A stretch of 64,000 nt of DNA from Pollutimonas sp. M17 (lineage in GTDB: Bacteria; Pseudomonadota; Gammaproteobacteria; Burkholderiales; Burkholderiaceae_B): positions 2,108,001-2,172,000 of the forward strand of contig NZ_CP107548.1 of the NCBI RefSeq assembly GCF_025836975.1, given 5' to 3'. Within the stretch, counting starts at the first letter, position 1. Every line of letters starts with the position of its first letter. Shown here in pieces: positions 31,041-39,207 of this stretch. Under the pieces are notes generated by a model, which made no database searches, had not been told where the DNA came from, and saw only the letters and a program-made list of their open reading frames with translations. A program made the translations under genes and the position numbers.

Positions 31041-31821
31041 GCTGCCTCCATCGGGTAGCGACAAGATGATGATCCGGTATGCGGCCCGCCCATGGGGCTA
31101 GCCAGTCGAACTTCGGCTCGGGGCGCGCCCAGGCCGCATCGACCTGCCTCATGATGGCCGAGATTCTGCTTCCGATGGAATAAGACGCAGCGGCGCTCCC
31201 GCTCCACCCCAACTCGGATTGCCCCAGGACCTGCTGGACATGCGCATCTCCGGATGCATGTCCGGCCCCTGTCAGAATCGCCGTATGCCGGTATATGGCC
31301 GGATAGCCTTCGGTGAATCGCGGCCCCGCCGAATTCGGCGCATCGATATTCTGTATCGGCGATGCGCCGTTCAGTTGTACTTCGGCATGCACTATGCCCG
31401 GATCCTGTATTTCCCAGTCGCGACGCAAAGCGGTGGCCGTTCCGCCCTGGCCGCCCGGCTGCGCGTGTGAACTCAAGGCGTGCCTGCGGAGGGACAGCGT
31501 CACGCCGTCGGCTTTCCCGCCAAGCAGGCGTTGCCCCCGGCGATCCGTCCATTGATGTGCTCGCCCCGAAAAGAAATGCCGGCTTATATCTTGAGGCGTG
31601 ATGCCCCTTTCGGCCCGCGCTTGCTGGAACGCGGCGTGGCGGCTGGCATGTTGCGCCGACAAAGCCATGTCCTGAATGCGCCCAAGCCATGATATGGCCA
31701 CGTAAACGGATAGCAATACCCCCAGCACGACAATGCCCTCAGCCATTGCTTGGCCGCTTTGCCCAAGGCGGGAACGCCGACAGCTGCCCTCGTTCACAAG
31801 GCGCCAGAAACAGCATGTCAT
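31033..31821 (-). CDS. TadE-like pseudopilin
   Basis: The protein has 262 residues. Near the N-terminus GQSGQAMAEG followed by the hydrophobic IVVLGVLLSVYVAISWL fits the Flp/TadE prepilin site: cleavage after Gly23 puts Glu28 at +5. The remainder is probably periplasmic. Its ATG overlaps the upstream stop as ATGA (31818-31821). The prepilin peptidase needed to cut it is not in the window. Confidence 0.75.
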   Translation of the reverse strand: MTCCFWRLVNEGSCRRSRLGQSGQAMAEGIVVLGVLLSVYVAISWLGRIQDMALSAQHASRHAAFQQARAERGITPQDISRHFFSGRAHQWTDRRGQRLLGGKADGVTLSLRRHALSSHAQPGGQGGTATALRRDWEIQDPGIVHAEVQLNGASPIQNIDAPNSAGPRFTEGYPAIYRHTAILTGAGHASGDAHVQQVLGQSELGWSGSAAASYSIGSRISAIMRQVDAAWARPEPKFDWLAPWAGRIPDHHLVATRWRQHD

Positions 31822-33149
31822 GGCAACACCTTTTCAAGATCGGGTAAAGCGGAATGGGCCGCCAGCCTGGCCTGCCAATACGGCTGGAACAGATTGCCGG
31901 CTTCGTCCAGTCCGTCGGGTCGCGCTTCGGGCCGTTGATAGAAAGTCTCGGCGGCGCTTCGTGTCGTCAGCACAAGACCCTCGGGCCCGGCATGCCGAAG
32001 GCTCACGCTGAACCGCAAGGCCCGGTCTCCGGCAGCGGCTGTATCGAAGTAAGCGGGAAGGCCGCCGCCCTGCCAAGGCTGCCGGGCAGCGGAAGCCTTT
32101 GAATTGGCCATGGGATTCGCGCTTCCCGACGCGATGTCCCAATCGGTGCTTTCCTGGACCCAGCGCCAGAAGTCCTGGCCGGAAAAATCATCGGGAGGAT
32201 GTTCGACATGGGGCTGATCCATGGTTTGCGATGCCGCACTGGGTATCCAGCCCCAGCCCATGGCATATTCGCGGTGGTAACAGCCTATCCAGCGATTGGC
32301 CCGCAAGGCATGGAAGGATTCGGTATCAATGGACTGCCAACGCCCCTGCGCATCCATCCGGGTATCGCCGCGGCGGCGCAACTGATGCCTGGAAGCAGGA
32401 CAGCGCGCGTCCACCGCCCATGAGTTTTTCGCAGTGTGATTGCGGGCCGCCAGGAAACCATACATGCGTGTGACTTCTTCCACCAAGCCGCGCAAAGCCC
32501 CCTGGCCCGAATGGGCCTGGACATAGCCGGGAAGGCCGTCGTCATCGATGACCAGGTCAAAGGATGAAGCCGATCCGGCGCCGGGATAGTTATGGCTGAG
32601 CACCGCCTGCATTCCGGCCCATCTGGCTTGCGCGAGGCCACGCGCGATGTCGCCCTGCACGCTTGCCAATACATTGCGGACAGCATGATCATGTGCTGCA
32701 TAGGCCTGTGCCAGTTCGCCTTGCGATCCGGCGGAATGGCCCAGGCCATAGGCCCTGCTTGCCGCCGCATAGGCTGCCCCATGGTCGGGACCGAACAACA
32801 TGGCAATGAGATGGACCGGCGGATTACCGCTGCCCAGCTGGCGCGCCTGCGTGGCGCCCAGCGCGGCCCATGAGCCCAGCGTGACCAGATGCGCCAGGGC
32901 TAGCTGGTGGCCCACATGGGCCCGATTGATGTAGGCCATCATGTTCAGGGCGCGCGCCTGGATCAGGGCGCCGCTATAGGCTGCCGCATCCAATGCATGG
33001 GTCTGCCTGGACTTTGCCGCGACCACCTGGCCGGTCGAAAAGTAGCGGACGAATGCGATCAGGGCAATTCCCGCCAGCAGCATGCCCAGCACCAGGGCCT
33101 GCCCTTGTTGAGCGGCGGCCAGCGCGCTTCGTCGGGCGGCGGCGGTCAT
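31818..33149 (-). CDS. TadG-like pilus assembly protein
   Basis: The protein has 443 residues with an N-terminal membrane segment (GQALVLGMLLAGIALIAFV) followed by a long periplasmic region rich in Ala, His and Gly. The start resembles TadG/TadE-G proteins (AAQQGQALVLGMLL) but lacks the +5 Glu of a cleavable pseudopilin. The ATG overlaps the Flp-like gene stop as ATGA (33146-33149). Confidence 0.75.
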   Translation of the reverse strand: MTAAARRSALAAAQQGQALVLGMLLAGIALIAFVRYFSTGQVVAAKSRQTHALDAAAYSGALIQARALNMMAYINRAHVGHQLALAHLVTLGSWAALGATQARQLGSGNPPVHLIAMLFGPDHGAAYAAASRAYGLGHSAGSQGELAQAYAAHDHAVRNVLASVQGDIARGLAQARWAGMQAVLSHNYPGAGSASSFDLVIDDDGLPGYVQAHSGQGALRGLVEEVTRMYGFLAARNHTAKNSWAVDARCPASRHQLRRRGDTRMDAQGRWQSIDTESFHALRANRWIGCYHREYAMGWGWIPSAASQTMDQPHVEHPPDDFSGQDFWRWVQESTDWDIASGSANPMANSKASAARQPWQGGGLPAYFDTAAAGDRALRFSVSLRHAGPEGLVLTTRSAAETFYQRPEARPDGLDEAGNLFQPYWQARLAAHSALPDLEKVLP

Positions 33150-33412
33150 TGGCCGGCTCCTGAATTGCCGGTAAACGATTTAAGGGTTTTGGCCGCGGTC
33201 TGGGCGGCGGCGGCCTCGGCCGCCGACTGGGCCATGCGCGACTGTTCAGAACCGTCTTCGCCGGCCAGTTCCTTGGCCATGGCGGCGGTTTGCGAACGCA
33301 CGACCTGCCCGAAAACCTGGTACACCGCGATGGCCGCGACCGCCACCAGCGCCACCACGATGATGTATTCGGTCATACCCTGTCCGCTTTGCGCATGGCG
33401 TTCTTTGTGCAC
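33146..33412 (-). CDS. Flp family type IVb pilin-like protein
   Basis: This protein has 88 residues. HAQSGQGMTEYIIVVALVAV matches the type IVb prepilin pattern G/XXXXEY: cleavage after Gly10 leaves Glu15 and Tyr16 at +5/+6. The hydrophobic stem is followed by a longer Ala/Gln-rich tail than in the major Flp pilin (about 50-60 residues mature). The start is GTG at 33412 with GGGAGAG 5 bases upstream. It is the first gene of the operon; it may be the pilin itself or a minor pilin. Confidence 0.82.
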   Translation of the reverse strand: MHKERHAQSGQGMTEYIIVVALVAVAAIAVYQVFGQVVRSQTAAMAKELAGEDGSEQSRMAQSAAEAAAAQTAAKTLKSFTGNSGAGQ

Positions 33413-33675
33413 GATGCTCTCCCGGCAAACAATCAGGATTGCAGTGTGCCCGCATCCAAGCCATGCTCCAATTCGGAACTTCCGAGCTAGGCAAATGAAT
33501 CAGTTGGTTAAATACGTCGCCATCGGAATCTAAACCGAAAGGTTGACTGCTACCATCGCTTCTAGCCCTACGCGTTAGAAGGCGGCCCTCTTTTGCTGTC
33601 ACGTTCCATGGTGTTGACTTCCGTCATGGGCTGTACCGAACCGGAGCACGCCGGCTTCCTCCTTGGTAGAGAATA
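33413..33675. other. Gene-free stretch between the Tad operon and parDE
   Basis: The region holds no supported gene. It must contain the promoter for the minus-strand Tad operon and that of parDE. TTGACT at 33614-33619 could be a -35 box, but no matching -10 was found at the right distance. Confidence 0.5.
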
Positions 33676-33695
33676 AAGTATGATTAAGTATGATT
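33676..33695 (+). repeat. Tandem 10-bp repeat upstream of parD, operator candidate
   Basis: AAGTATGATT occurs twice head to tail. It lies 23 bases before the parD ATG. Ribbon-helix-helix antitoxins usually autoregulate by binding short repeated sites at their own promoter. Confidence 0.45.
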
Positions 33696-33718
33696 TTCCA
33701 CTCCCAAGGTACCCGACT

Positions 33719-34000
33719 ATGACTGCGATTGAACGTCTGACAGTGACTATGCCCAAAGAGATGGTGGCCACACTTAAAAGCGCGGTGGAAACGGGTGAGT
33801 ACGCATCAACCAGCGAGGTCATCCGCGAAGCGCTACGTGATTGGTCATTTAAGCGCCAGCTCATGCTGGATGAGTTGACCGCACTCAAGCGTGATATCGA
33901 CAAGGGCCTCGCCGATGTAGCTGCTGGCCGCAGCAAGAAATTCGATGCTCAACGGATCGCCGAGCGAGGGAGAAAACTATTAGCCGAACGCTCTACCTAA
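33719..34000 (+). CDS. parD: ParD-like antitoxin (ribbon-helix-helix)
   Basis: The protein has 93 residues. The N-terminal IERLTVTMPKEMVATLKSAV and YASTSEVIREALRDW form the ribbon-helix-helix fold typical of CC2985-type ParD antitoxins. The C-terminal part is the toxin-binding tail. The ATG at 33719 matches family length; an alternative start at 33680 lies inside the tandem repeat. Base composition is visibly less GC-rich than in neighbours, suggesting transfer. Confidence 0.88.
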   Translation: MTAIERLTVTMPKEMVATLKSAVETGEYASTSEVIREALRDWSFKRQLMLDELTALKRDIDKGLADVAAGRSKKFDAQRIAERGRKLLAERST

Positions 34001-34290
34001 CCGAAAATGCAGAAGCAGATCTGGCGGAGATATGGTCATATATAGCTGAAGACGCTTCAGTGAAAGCCGCCGAGCAATTTATCTTAGCACTGCAGGAAAC
34101 GTGCCATAAGACATTGAGCTTCCCAGAGGGACAACCTGCCCGGCCTTTGATATCACCGAATTTACGAGTGACCTTTCACGGCACCTACGCCATTTACTAT
34201 ACGCACACCAACGACGCGGTCTACATCATACGTATATTGCACGGTGCCAGAGACATTGCGCGAATTTTGGCCAAAGGCGGGTTTGGCTGA
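33979..34290 (+). CDS. parE: ParE/RelE family toxin, probable ATT start
   Basis: The frame reads SRTLYLTENAEADLAEIWSY and ends VYIIRILHGARDIARIL, classic ParE ends. There is no ATG, GTG or TTG where the family starts. ATT at 33979, just before SRTLYLTE, has GAGGGAG 6 bases upstream and gives 103 residues overlapping parD by 22 bases. A GTG at 34060 would remove the first two conserved helical stretches. So this is either a rare ATT start that keeps toxin levels low, or a start mutation. ParE toxins inhibit gyrase. Confidence 0.8.
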   Translation: MSRTLYLTENAEADLAEIWSYIAEDASVKAAEQFILALQETCHKTLSFPEGQPARPLISPNLRVTFHGTYAIYYTHTNDAVYIIRILHGARDIARILAKGGFG

Positions 34291-34364
34291 TCAAGCTATT
34301 GTCGGGGTGTGCGGCCCTGAAACGACTACGCCGGTGTGTATCCCGTCGCACCTGCTCGCATCCA

Positions 34365-35117
34365 CTAACCAAACACATCTCCATCTGCTCCCACGATAAC
34401 GCTCGAAGGCAGCGCATCTCCATGCTCCATCAACCAGGCATCGAAACCATGGCCTATATGCGTCAGCACGGTTTTCGCTACGTTCAAAGACGCCGCAATC
34501 TCCAAGGCCCGGGTCAAATCGTTATGGTTGCGCGGCGCTTGCGGCATGGGCGGGTAAGAACAATCCAGCACCAGCAGGTCCAGGGGCTGCTGCTTCAGGT
34601 AATCCAGGGTATCCGGCGGCAGGCCCACCGTATCGGTCAGGTAGGCGTAGCGCTGCATGCCGTCGTCGAACAGATAGCCATAGGTCAGCTTGGAATGCAT
34701 CAAGGGCAGCGGCGTTACCGCCATTCCATCCAGGGACACAGGCTCGAATGCGGTCAGTTTGCGGGAAAAATCCAGGATGCCGGGGTGCTTGTACAGGTCG
34801 GCCAGGCCTTCGGGGTCGGGCGGCCCCAGCACGGGGATGCGCAAGCCGGTGCCCCAGCGCAAATGCAGCAGCCCTTGTGCGTGGTCGGCGTGATAATGGG
34901 TTTGCAGGATGCCGCTCAGGCGGCCGGGCGGGAAGCGCTCCGCCAGATCCGTCAGGCCGGCATCGATCAGCCAGTGCCCCGTCCCGCATTCGATCAGGGC
35001 GGAACACGGTCCACGACGGTGGCGCGGAGCCGTTCGGGCGCGCTGGCAGGCGGGGCAGCCGCAGTTGTAGACGGGCACCTGTGCGGCGTTGCCGGTGCCC
35101 AGCAGGCTAAGTCGCAT
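34365..35117 (-). CDS. phnP: PhnP, phosphoribosyl cyclic phosphate phosphodiesterase
   Basis: The protein has 250 residues of the metallo-beta-lactamase fold. It opens the 5-phosphoribosyl 1,2-cyclic phosphate made by C-P lyase. The active-site motif is THYHADHAQG with later HSKLTYGYLF and THIGHGFD; the structural zinc cysteines are in NCGCPACQRA. It overlaps phnN by 11 bases and is the last gene of the phn cluster. Confidence 0.95.
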   Translation of the reverse strand: MRLSLLGTGNAAQVPVYNCGCPACQRARTAPRHRRGPCSALIECGTGHWLIDAGLTDLAERFPPGRLSGILQTHYHADHAQGLLHLRWGTGLRIPVLGPPDPEGLADLYKHPGILDFSRKLTAFEPVSLDGMAVTPLPLMHSKLTYGYLFDDGMQRYAYLTDTVGLPPDTLDYLKQQPLDLLVLDCSYPPMPQAPRNHNDLTRALEIAASLNVAKTVLTHIGHGFDAWLMEHGDALPSSVIVGADGDVFG

Positions 35118-35718
35118 GGCGATGGCCTTGCCCTCCTCGTGAAGAATCGGCGCGCCGGCTGAAGCCGGACCCGTTCAGGTAGCCATACAAGGCCCGGATG
35201 GCATCGTCGGCCCTGCCGGAGTTGTCGATGTGGATCACCGGCTGCGTTCCGGGTGCGTCGGCAAGCATGGAGAACTGGGCATTGCGGGCCAGCCGGGCCT
35301 GGATCTGGTCGCCGTTTTCACGGCCGCGCGCGTGCAGGCGCTGGCCCAGTTGCTGCTGGTCCACGCGCAGCAGCACCGGCACCAGGTCCTGGTAGCGCTT
35401 GCGCGCCTCGGGCAGGTATTGGCGTGAGCCGTTGACCAGTACATCGCAGCCCGCCACCAGCTTGTCGTTGATGTCGCGCAGCACGCCATAGGCCAGGCCG
35501 TTGGCGCGCCAGGCCATGGCCAGCAGGCCGCAGGACTCCAGGCTTGCGAACTCGCTGGCCGACACCGATATCGAGCCGCTCTCGGTGTCGGTATGGGGCC
35601 GGGTCACGACGCGCGGCGCCAGGTAGCAGCCATGGCCCATCAGGCTGAACACCCCTTCCAGCACTGTATCCTTGCCCGAGCCCGACGGCCCCATCAGGTA
35701 GATAAGCCGTCCCGCCAT
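35107..35718 (-). CDS. phnN: PhnN, ribose 1,5-bisphosphate phosphokinase
   Basis: The enzyme has 203 residues. It makes PRPP from ribose 1,5-bisphosphate, completing the salvage of the ribosyl moiety. The P-loop is LMGPSGSGKDTVLEGV in a guanylate-kinase-like fold. The start MAGRLIYLMG at 35718 overlaps the phnM stop as TGATG. Confidence 0.94.
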   Translation of the reverse strand: MAGRLIYLMGPSGSGKDTVLEGVFSLMGHGCYLAPRVVTRPHTDTESGSISVSASEFASLESCGLLAMAWRANGLAYGVLRDINDKLVAGCDVLVNGSRQYLPEARKRYQDLVPVLLRVDQQQLGQRLHARGRENGDQIQARLARNAQFSMLADAPGTQPVIHIDNSGRADDAIRALYGYLNGSGFSRRADSSRGGQGHRHAT

Positions 35719-36863
35719 CAGAATACCCGCCGGCCGCCGCGCCACACATGATCCACCACGAATTGCTTGCCATGCGCGCTTACGCGCAGCAGGTCGGCGC
35801 GCAAGCCGCTGCGGATCTCTCCCCTATCGTCCAGGCCCGCGGCCCGGGCCGGCGCCAGGCTGATGGCGGCCACCGCCTTGGGCAAGTCGTAGCCCTGGGC
35901 CTGGTCGGCCAGTATGCGCGCCGCCTGCAAAAGGCTGGATGGATAGTAGTCGCTGGACAGGATGTCCAGCACGCCATGGCCGGCCAGTTCGGAGGCGGCG
36001 ACGTTGCCGGAATGCGAGCCCCCGCGCACGATATTGGGCGCGCCCATCAAGACCTTCAGGCCCAGTCTATGGCTCAGCGCCGCCGCCTCCACCGTGGTCG
36101 GGAATTCCGCAATGCTCATGCCGTAGTCGGCGGATTCCTGCGCGTGCTCCGGCGTGGCGTCGTCGTGGCTGGCCACCGACAGCTGGCGCTCGCGGCACTC
36201 GTGCACGATGGAGCGCCGGTAGCTGTCGCTGTAGCGGCGCGAGTTCTCGACCTGCTGTTCGATGAAGGCGTCCATTTCGGCGTCATTCAAATGGTATTTG
36301 CCCTGATAATACTCTCGGTACTTCTCGAACTTCACGAACTGCCGCTGGCCGGGTGAATGGTCCATGACGGAGACCAGTTGCACCAGGGGGCTTTCCACCA
36401 GCTCGTTGAAGATGTCCAGCGTTTTCTCGTGGCTGAGCTCGCAGCGCAGATGCAGTCGATGCTCGGCCCGGGTGTGGCCCTGCTGCTCGGCCTGGGTGAT
36501 GGCCTGCAGCATGATGGGCAGCTGGCGCAGGCGGTTGCCCTTGGGGTTGACCTCGCCGATGGCCAGCGCGTCGAACACGGTGGTAATGCCGGCGGATACG
36601 ATCTGCGCGTCGTGGGCCAGCACGGCCGATTCCGAGGGCCAGTCCACGCCCGGACGGGGGTTCATGTACTTTTCCAGGTTGTCGGTATGCAGCTCGATCA
36701 GGCCCGGCATCAGGTAATCGCCTTCCAGGTCCTGTGCTTGCGGCAGTTGGCTGCCGCCCGTGCCGACGTCGTGGATCAGGCCGTCGCGCACGGCGACCGT
36801 GCCCAGGAAGACTTCGGTGCCCGTCACTACGCGGGCATTGGTGAATATCTGCTCAGCTTGCAT
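35718..36863 (-). CDS. phnM: PhnM, ribose 1-methylphosphonate 5-triphosphate diphosphatase
   Basis: This amidohydrolase-fold enzyme has 381 residues and removes pyrophosphate from the ribosyl phosphonate triphosphate. The signature ELHTDNLEKYMNPRPGVDWP and the later SHDDATPEHAQES and LSSDYYPSSLL are typical. It overlaps phnL by 11 bases. Confidence 0.96.
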   Translation of the reverse strand: MQAEQIFTNARVVTGTEVFLGTVAVRDGLIHDVGTGGSQLPQAQDLEGDYLMPGLIELHTDNLEKYMNPRPGVDWPSESAVLAHDAQIVSAGITTVFDALAIGEVNPKGNRLRQLPIMLQAITQAEQQGHTRAEHRLHLRCELSHEKTLDIFNELVESPLVQLVSVMDHSPGQRQFVKFEKYREYYQGKYHLNDAEMDAFIEQQVENSRRYSDSYRRSIVHECRERQLSVASHDDATPEHAQESADYGMSIAEFPTTVEAAALSHRLGLKVLMGAPNIVRGGSHSGNVAASELAGHGVLDILSSDYYPSSLLQAARILADQAQGYDLPKAVAAISLAPARAAGLDDRGEIRSGLRADLLRVSAHGKQFVVDHVWRGGRRVF

Positions 36864-37557
36864 GTGCCGGCTCCTTCGTTGTCATGTCCAGGTAGCGATC
36901 CGCCATCGAATCGCGGGTCTTGCCATCGTGCGAGATGGCGATAAGCGCCGAGCCGGCGGCCTTGGCTTGGGCAATCAGCTCCAGCACCACGGCGCTGTTG
37001 GCGTCGTCCAGCGACGCGGTGGGCTCGTCCAGCAGCAGCACGGGCCAGGGCACGATGAAGCTGCGCGCGATATTGACCCGCTGCTGCTCGCCGCCCGAAA
37101 ACGTGCCGGGCGCCAGGGCCCAAAGGCGTTCGGGTATGCCCAGGCGATCAAGCAGCTCCATGGCGCGCGCCCGGGCCTGGACGGGCGCCTGGCCGCGCGC
37201 CAGCGCCGGCTCCATGACCACATTCAGACAGTTGACCCGAGGGATCACGCGCAGGAACTGGCTGACATAGCCCAGCGTGACGCGGCGCAGGGCCAGCGTC
37301 TGGCGCGGTTCGGCGCCCACCATCTCCATCATTCGGCCTTCGTGCCGTATCCGTATGCTGCCGGCCGCCGGCAGATAATTGCCGTACAGGGTGCGCAGCA
37401 GGGTCGACTTGCCCGCGCCCGAGCGGCCGTGCAGGACCAGGCACTCGCCCGGCATCAGCGTGAAGTCCAGGCCGCGCAACACGTTCAGGACCACGCCGTG
37501 CTGCTGGTGCAGCACGAATTCCTTGGCCAGTCCTTTTACTTCCATCACTGCTTCCAT
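36853..37557 (-). CDS. phnL: PhnL, ABC-type ATPase of the C-P lyase system
   Basis: The protein has 234 residues with Walker A HGRSGAGKSTLLRTLYG, signature FSGGEQQRVNIARSF and Walker B PVLLLDEPTASLDD. The start at 37557 (MEAVMEVKGL) has GAGG upstream and follows the phnK stop by 10 bases. It works with the PhnGHIJ core, not as an importer. Confidence 0.94.
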   Translation of the reverse strand: MEAVMEVKGLAKEFVLHQQHGVVLNVLRGLDFTLMPGECLVLHGRSGAGKSTLLRTLYGNYLPAAGSIRIRHEGRMMEMVGAEPRQTLALRRVTLGYVSQFLRVIPRVNCLNVVMEPALARGQAPVQARARAMELLDRLGIPERLWALAPGTFSGGEQQRVNIARSFIVPWPVLLLDEPTASLDDANSAVVLELIAQAKAAGSALIAISHDGKTRDSMADRYLDMTTKEPAHAS

Positions 37558-37567
37558 TGCATTCACC

Positions 37568-38338
37568 TCAAGGCTGTAGAACCGACGACACCAGCAGCTG
37601 GCTGTAGGCATGCTGCGGATCGTCCAATATCTGATCGGTCAGGCCCGCTTCCACGACGCGCGAGCGGCGCATGACCATCAGACGGTCGGCCAGCAGGCGC
37701 GCCACGGCCAGGTCGTGCGTGACGATGACCACCGCCAGTTGCAGTTCGCGCACCAGGCCGCGCAGCAGGTCCAGCAAGTGCGCCTGCACGGACACGTCCA
37801 GGCCGCCGGTGGGCTCGTCCATGAAGATCAGGCGCGGCCGAGACACCAGGTTGCGGGCGATCTGCAGGCGCTGCTGCATGCCGCCGGAAAAGGTGCGCGG
37901 CAGATCGTCGATGCGCTGCGCGTCGATTTCCACATGCGCCAGCCACTCCAGGCCGGCCTGGCGCAACTGGCCGTAATGGCGCACGCCCTGCGCCATCAGC
38001 CGTTCGCCGATGTTGGCGCCGGCCGACACGCTCATGCGCAAGCCGTCGCGCGGATTCTGCTCGACGAAGCCCCATTCCGTGCGCAGCAGGGTTCGCCGGT
38101 AGGCCTCGCTGGCCCGATACAAATCCACCTGGCCGCCCTCCTTGTCGCGATAGGCGATGGCGCCGCGATCGGGCGCGCTGCGCCCCGACAGCACGCTCAG
38201 CAGGGTTGATTTGCCGGAGCCCGATTCGCCGACGATGCCCAGCACCTCGCCGGGATACAGGTCGAAGCTGACGCCCTGGCAGCCCTTCTCGGGGCCGTAC
38301 AGCAGGGTCAGGTCGCGTACCGATAACAAGGGATTCAT
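37568..38338 (-). CDS. phnK: PhnK, ABC-type ATPase of the C-P lyase complex
   Basis: The protein has 256 residues with Walker [20 protein letters not shown], signature FSGGMQQRLQIARNL and Walker B LIFMDEPTGGLDVS. It docks on PhnJ in the known complex. The start overlaps the phnJ stop as ATGA (38335-38338). Confidence 0.95.
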   Translation of the reverse strand: MNPLLSVRDLTLLYGPEKGCQGVSFDLYPGEVLGIVGESGSGKSTLLSVLSGRSAPDRGAIAYRDKEGGQVDLYRASEAYRRTLLRTEWGFVEQNPRDGLRMSVSAGANIGERLMAQGVRHYGQLRQAGLEWLAHVEIDAQRIDDLPRTFSGGMQQRLQIARNLVSRPRLIFMDEPTGGLDVSVQAHLLDLLRGLVRELQLAVVIVTHDLAVARLLADRLMVMRRSRVVEAGLTDQILDDPQHAYSQLLVSSVLQP

Positions 38339-39207
38339 GGCGCGGCCTCCAGCGCGGCGCGGCGCTGGCCGCAGTAGTCGGTATCCGAGCACACGAAACG
38401 GCGCGTGCCCGCATCGTCGACGATGAGCTCATCCAGATAGGAATCGGAGCTGTCGCAAAAGGCGCAGCGATGCTCCCAGACAGGCAGTTCGAAGGGATGG
38501 TCCTCGAAGTCCAGGCTGGTCACCGGGGTATGGGGCGGAACGGCGTACAGGCGCTTTTCGCGGCCGGCACCGAACAGCATCAGGGCCGGGCTCATGTCCA
38601 GCTTGGGGTTGTCGAACTTGGGGATGGGCGAGGGGTCCATCACGTAGCGCTCGTCCACCATGACCGGATAGGCGTAGGTGGTGGCGATATGGCCGTAGGT
38701 GGCGATGTCTTCGTACAGCTTTACATGCATGACGCCGTAGTCGTTCAGCGCATGCATGCTGCGCGTTTCCGAATCCGACGGCTCGATGAAGCGCAGCGGT
38801 TCGGGTATGGGCACCTGGAAGACCATGATCTGCCCCTGGCGCAAGGGTGTCTCGGGCACACGGTGGCGGGTCTGGATGAGGGTGGCCTGGTCCGTGCGCT
38901 CGGTGGTCCGCACACCGGCGGTGCGTACAAAGAACCGCCGTATCGATACCGCGTTGGTGGTGTCGTCGGCGCCCTGGTCGATGACCTTCAGCACGTCGTC
39001 GCCGCCCAGTATGGCGGCGGTCACCTGCATGCCGCCCGTGCCCCAGCCATAAGGCAGGGGCATTTCGCGGCCGCCGAACGGTACCTGATAACCCGGAATA
39101 GCCACCGCCTTGAGCAAACCGCGCCGCAAGCCGCGCTTGGTTTGCTCATCCAGGTAGGCGAAGTTGTAGCCCCGCTCGATTCCCGCATCCTGATTCAAGC
39201 CGCTCAT
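38335..39207 (-). CDS. phnJ: PhnJ, radical SAM C-P lyase subunit
   Basis: This is the catalytic subunit, 290 residues, which breaks the carbon-phosphorus bond by a radical mechanism with an iron-sulfur cluster. Four cysteines at 248, 251, 273 and 279 have exactly the spacing of the E. coli set. The glycyl-radical Gly is at 39 in AIPGYQVPFGG. The start at 39207 (MSGLNQDAG) overlaps the phnI stop as ATGA. Confidence 0.97.
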   Translation of the reverse strand: MSGLNQDAGIERGYNFAYLDEQTKRGLRRGLLKAVAIPGYQVPFGGREMPLPYGWGTGGMQVTAAILGGDDVLKVIDQGADDTTNAVSIRRFFVRTAGVRTTERTDQATLIQTRHRVPETPLRQGQIMVFQVPIPEPLRFIEPSDSETRSMHALNDYGVMHVKLYEDIATYGHIATTYAYPVMVDERYVMDPSPIPKFDNPKLDMSPALMLFGAGREKRLYAVPPHTPVTSLDFEDHPFELPVWEHRCAFCDSSDSYLDELIVDDAGTRRFVCSDTDYCGQRRAALEAAP

